7,573 nucleotides of DNA from Pseudomonadota bacterium (GTDB lineage: Bacteria > Desulfobacterota > GWC2-55-46 > JADFVP01): NCBI GenBank assembly GCA_015222595.1, contig JADFVP010000229.1:1-7573 (forward strand), read 5' to 3'. The position numbers were made by a program, and so were the translations under genes. Positions 5,962-7,573 of this stretch are shown here, piece after piece (within the stretch, counting starts at the first letter, position 1; every line of letters begins with the position of its first letter). The notes under the pieces were generated by a model. It saw only the letters and a program-made list of their open reading frames with translations. It did not search any database and was not told the DNA's origin.

Positions 5962-7425
5962 TTAGCCCTCTATTCTGTGCAGAACCTTCTTTGCGGTAAT
6001 TTCGCCATACCGTATGGAGTCGGCTATGCCTATACCGTGGTAGGCGCTGCCCGTAAGGTAGAACCCCGGTGTGGCCTCTACCCTTTCGTCTATCCACGCT
6101 ATGCGCTCCTCGTGGCCGACCGTGTACTGCGGCATGGCGTTCTTGAACCTGAAGACACGAGCCAGTTCAGGCTCGGCGGTAATGCCCATAATATCGGCGA
6201 GTTCGCTCTTAACGAGTTCTATCATCTCTGTATCCGGCAGATCTACAAGCTCCATGTTCTTCGACCCGCCGACAAAGCAGCGTATGAGCACGGATCCGTC
6301 CGGGGTTCTGCCCGAGAACTTTATACTCGTCCACGTAGAGGCCATTATTTTGCGCTTCTCGCTCCTTGGCACCACAAAGCCGAAACCGTTCATTGGATGC
6401 GCTATATCAGCTTTTTTGTACGCTATGGAGATGGTCGCCGTAGAGACATACGGAATGGTCTTCAGCTTTTCGGACAACTCGGAGTCGATGTCAACGGTCA
6501 ATCGGCTCGCGGCATGCGCAGGAGCCGCAATAACCACGGCGTCGGCCTCTATTGTGCTTCCGTCGGAGATGCCTATACGGAACTTGTCATCGATGCGGGT
6601 AATAGAGTTGGCATCTGCAGAGCACCAGATACGAGTGTTCGGTTTTGAGAGAACTATCTCGGCTATCTTGTCTATTAGGGTCGTCATGCCGCCCTTTAGC
6701 GACATGAACATGGTTACCTTGCCGGCGGGCTTGGCGCCTGCCACCCCTTTTGCCGCACCTGAGGCGGCAGCCGGCTTTTTGCCCTTCATCATTGCCATCC
6801 GCTTTATCATGCCCTTTATGAGGCTTCCGTGCTCACGCTCCATCTCAACGAACTTCGGAAAACTCGCCCTGACGCTCATGGTCTCAGGGTCCCCGGCGTG
6901 AATTCCCGCCACCAGCGGCTCGGCTATCTTGTCGAGCGTCTCGGCGCCGAGACGGCGGCGCACAAAACTGCCGAGCGTTTCGTCCTCTGTAGAGCGCCTT
7001 TTAGGAATAAAGTACTCCATGGCCATGCGTATCTTGCCGGTAAAGGAAATGAGGGTAGAGAATGCGAGCGGCAGCATCTTGGTCGGAACCATAAGGATAA
7101 CGCCTTCAGGCAGCACGTGCAGCTTGCCTTTTGAGAGGACGAAGGTCTTGCGAAGTTTGTCGTTGGTTACCAGAAGGTCGTCTGTGAGGCCTATTCTTCT
7201 ACACAGAGCCAACGCCCACGGCTTTTCCGAGATGAAGCAGTCCGGGCCGCCCTCTACGATAAAACCGTCTTTATGCTCGGTCTTGATGTTGCCGCCGACA
7301 CGCGCATTGGAATCGATCAGAAGTATCTCGAACTCTTCTACGTTGCCAAGCTCCTGATGCTCTCTCAGGCTATAAGCCGTTGCGAGCCCGGAGATGCCGC
7401 CCCCTATGATAACAACTCTCTTCAT
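5962..7425 (-). CDS. hemG: Protoporphyrinogen oxidase, HemY-type FAD flavoprotein
   Basis: 487 aa, the usual length for this family. It performs the six-electron oxidation of protoporphyrinogen IX to protoporphyrin IX, the step before iron insertion in heme synthesis, normally at the inner membrane face. The N-terminus begins directly with the FAD/NAD-binding strand and GGGISG (8-13). RVGGNI (42-47) and EGGPDCF (58-64) follow, then the family block EPLVAGIHAGDP (169-180) and MPQYTVGH (431-438). The C-terminal FAD-contacting segment with GSAYHGIGIADS is at 459-470. An Ala/Gly/Lys-rich linker (about 213-236) sits in a region that varies in the family. Start ATG 7425 follows an in-frame TAA (7432-7434); the ribosome site is weak (GGAA about 11 nt upstream). 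Enzymes that oxidise coproporphyrinogen III share this fold, so the substrate depends on which other hem genes the genome has. The gene is named hemG or hemY depending on convention. Confidence 0.95.
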   Translation of the reverse strand: MKRVVIIGGGISGLATAYSLREHQELGNVEEFEILLIDSNARVGGNIKTEHKDGFIVEGGPDCFISEKPWALALCRRIGLTDDLLVTNDKLRKTFVLSKGKLHVLPEGVILMVPTKMLPLAFSTLISFTGKIRMAMEYFIPKRRSTEDETLGSFVRRRLGAETLDKIAEPLVAGIHAGDPETMSVRASFPKFVEMEREHGSLIKGMIKRMAMMKGKKPAAASGAAKGVAGAKPAGKVTMFMSLKGGMTTLIDKIAEIVLSKPNTRIWCSADANSITRIDDKFRIGISDGSTIEADAVVIAAPAHAASRLTVDIDSELSEKLKTIPYVSTATISIAYKKADIAHPMNGFGFVVPRSEKRKIMASTWTSIKFSGRTPDGSVLIRCFVGGSKNMELVDLPDTEMIELVKSELADIMGITAEPELARVFRFKNAMPQYTVGHEERIAWIDERVEATPGFYLTGSAYHGIGIADSIRYGEITAKKVLHRIEG

Positions 7426-7443
7426 CCGTTTTTATGTTCCAAT

Positions 7444-7480
7444 CTAAAATTAAAAGAGCCGCTGCCTGCTCGCAACGGCT
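7444..7480 (-). terminator. Terminator-like hairpin in the hemG leader
   Basis: On the minus strand AGCCGTTGC (7480-7472) pairs with GCAGCGGCT (7465-7457) over 9 bp with one wobble. The loop is 6 nt, and CTTTTAATTTT (7456-7446) follows. This is the layout of a Rho-independent terminator pointing toward hemG and ending about 19 nt before its start. It may end an upstream gene's transcript, with hemG then needing a promoter inside or after it, or it may act as an attenuator. The T-run is interrupted, so strength is uncertain. Confidence 0.55.
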
Positions 7481-7543
7481 GTATCGATATGCCTCGGTTG
7501 CTCCTACAACAACTTTCCCCGTGCGCGGAGCACACCTGCGGTG

Positions 7544-7557
7544 AGCAGTATTTAAAA
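7544..7557 (-). repeat. 14-bp shared upstream sequence, hemG copy
   Basis: This is the second copy of TTTTAAATACTGCT (minus strand), about 119 nt before the hemG start and upstream of the terminator-like hairpin. The other copy is at 3168-3181 before the kinase. Both are in non-coding DNA and in the same orientation relative to the downstream gene. Confidence 0.45.
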
Positions 7558-7573
7558 CAAACTCTGCAATGCA

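Noticed and set aside
5956..5968. Small hairpin overlapping the hemG stop codon (GGGCT, AAA loop, AGCCC)
   Set aside because: Only 5 bp with a 3-nt loop, and C-rich DNA instead of a T-run follows, so it does not qualify as a terminator.
5944..6648. Plus-strand open frame of 234 codons
   Set aside because: It lies antisense to hemG, whose family motifs are unmistakable. Its own protein has no recognisable domain and looks like a shadow frame.
6071..6901. Plus-strand open frame of 276 codons
   Set aside because: Also antisense to hemG, and Ser/Ala-rich as expected for a complement-strand shadow. No family motif is visible.
7422..7573. Minus-strand open frame entering from the right, Cys-rich, whose TGA overlaps the hemG ATG as ATGA
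   Set aside because: The four-base overlap looks like translational coupling. However, 49 stop-free codons arise by chance about one time in ten, the peptide matches no heme-pathway C-terminus I know, and the frame runs through a terminator-like hairpin and the shared 14-mer. Sequence to the right would settle it.

Overview
The window holds three genes, all on the minus strand. Read in the direction of transcription (right to left) they are a HemY-type protoporphyrinogen oxidase (hemG), a membrane-bound sensory diguanylate cyclase, and a very large multi-PAS sensor histidine kinase that runs off the left edge. Base composition looks close to balanced, and the codon choice uses many ATA, AGG and AGA codons. 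The dense investment in PAS, Cache, HAMP and GGDEF signalling fits a free-living, environmentally versatile bacterium, perhaps of the Deltaproteobacteria/Desulfobacterota or Nitrospirota kind. That placement is inference; no marker gene in the window settles it.

Layout. 7426-7573: leader of hemG, with a terminator-like hairpin ending about 19 nt before the start codon. 5962-7425: hemG, complete, 487 aa. 5657-5961: a 305-nt non-coding gap with imperfect direct repeats, a two-part inverted repeat, an AT-rich possible promoter and a 16-bp palindrome next to the ribosome site of the next gene. 3374-5656: diguanylate cyclase, complete, 760 aa (TM, Cache-like periplasmic region, TM, HAMP, GAF-like, GGEEF with an intact I-site). 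3143-3373: a 231-nt gap with a sigma-28-like and an overlapping sigma-70-like promoter. 1-3142: histidine kinase, 1047 codons present and 3' truncated (two tandem copies of a membrane module, a coiled coil, six PAS domains, and the start of a HisKA_3 domain whose phosphoacceptor His lies 20 nt from the window edge).

How they may work together. The cyclase makes c-di-GMP in response to a periplasmic signal. The kinase integrates membrane and cytoplasmic (possibly redox) signals and should phosphorylate a NarL/LuxR-type response regulator, which might lie just beyond the left edge. The gaps are wide enough for each gene to have its own promoter, so one operon is not evident. The functional link to heme synthesis may only be adjacency, although PAS sensors often carry heme or flavin.

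The features most worth a second look are the roughly 70 % identical tandem duplication of the kinase's membrane module, the hairpin in the hemG leader, the 14-bp sequence shared by the kinase and hemG upstream regions, the palindrome before the cyclase, the sigma-28-like site before the kinase, and the inverted-repeat element in the 305-nt gap. I found no CRISPR array, tRNA, rRNA, insertion sequence or phage gene.
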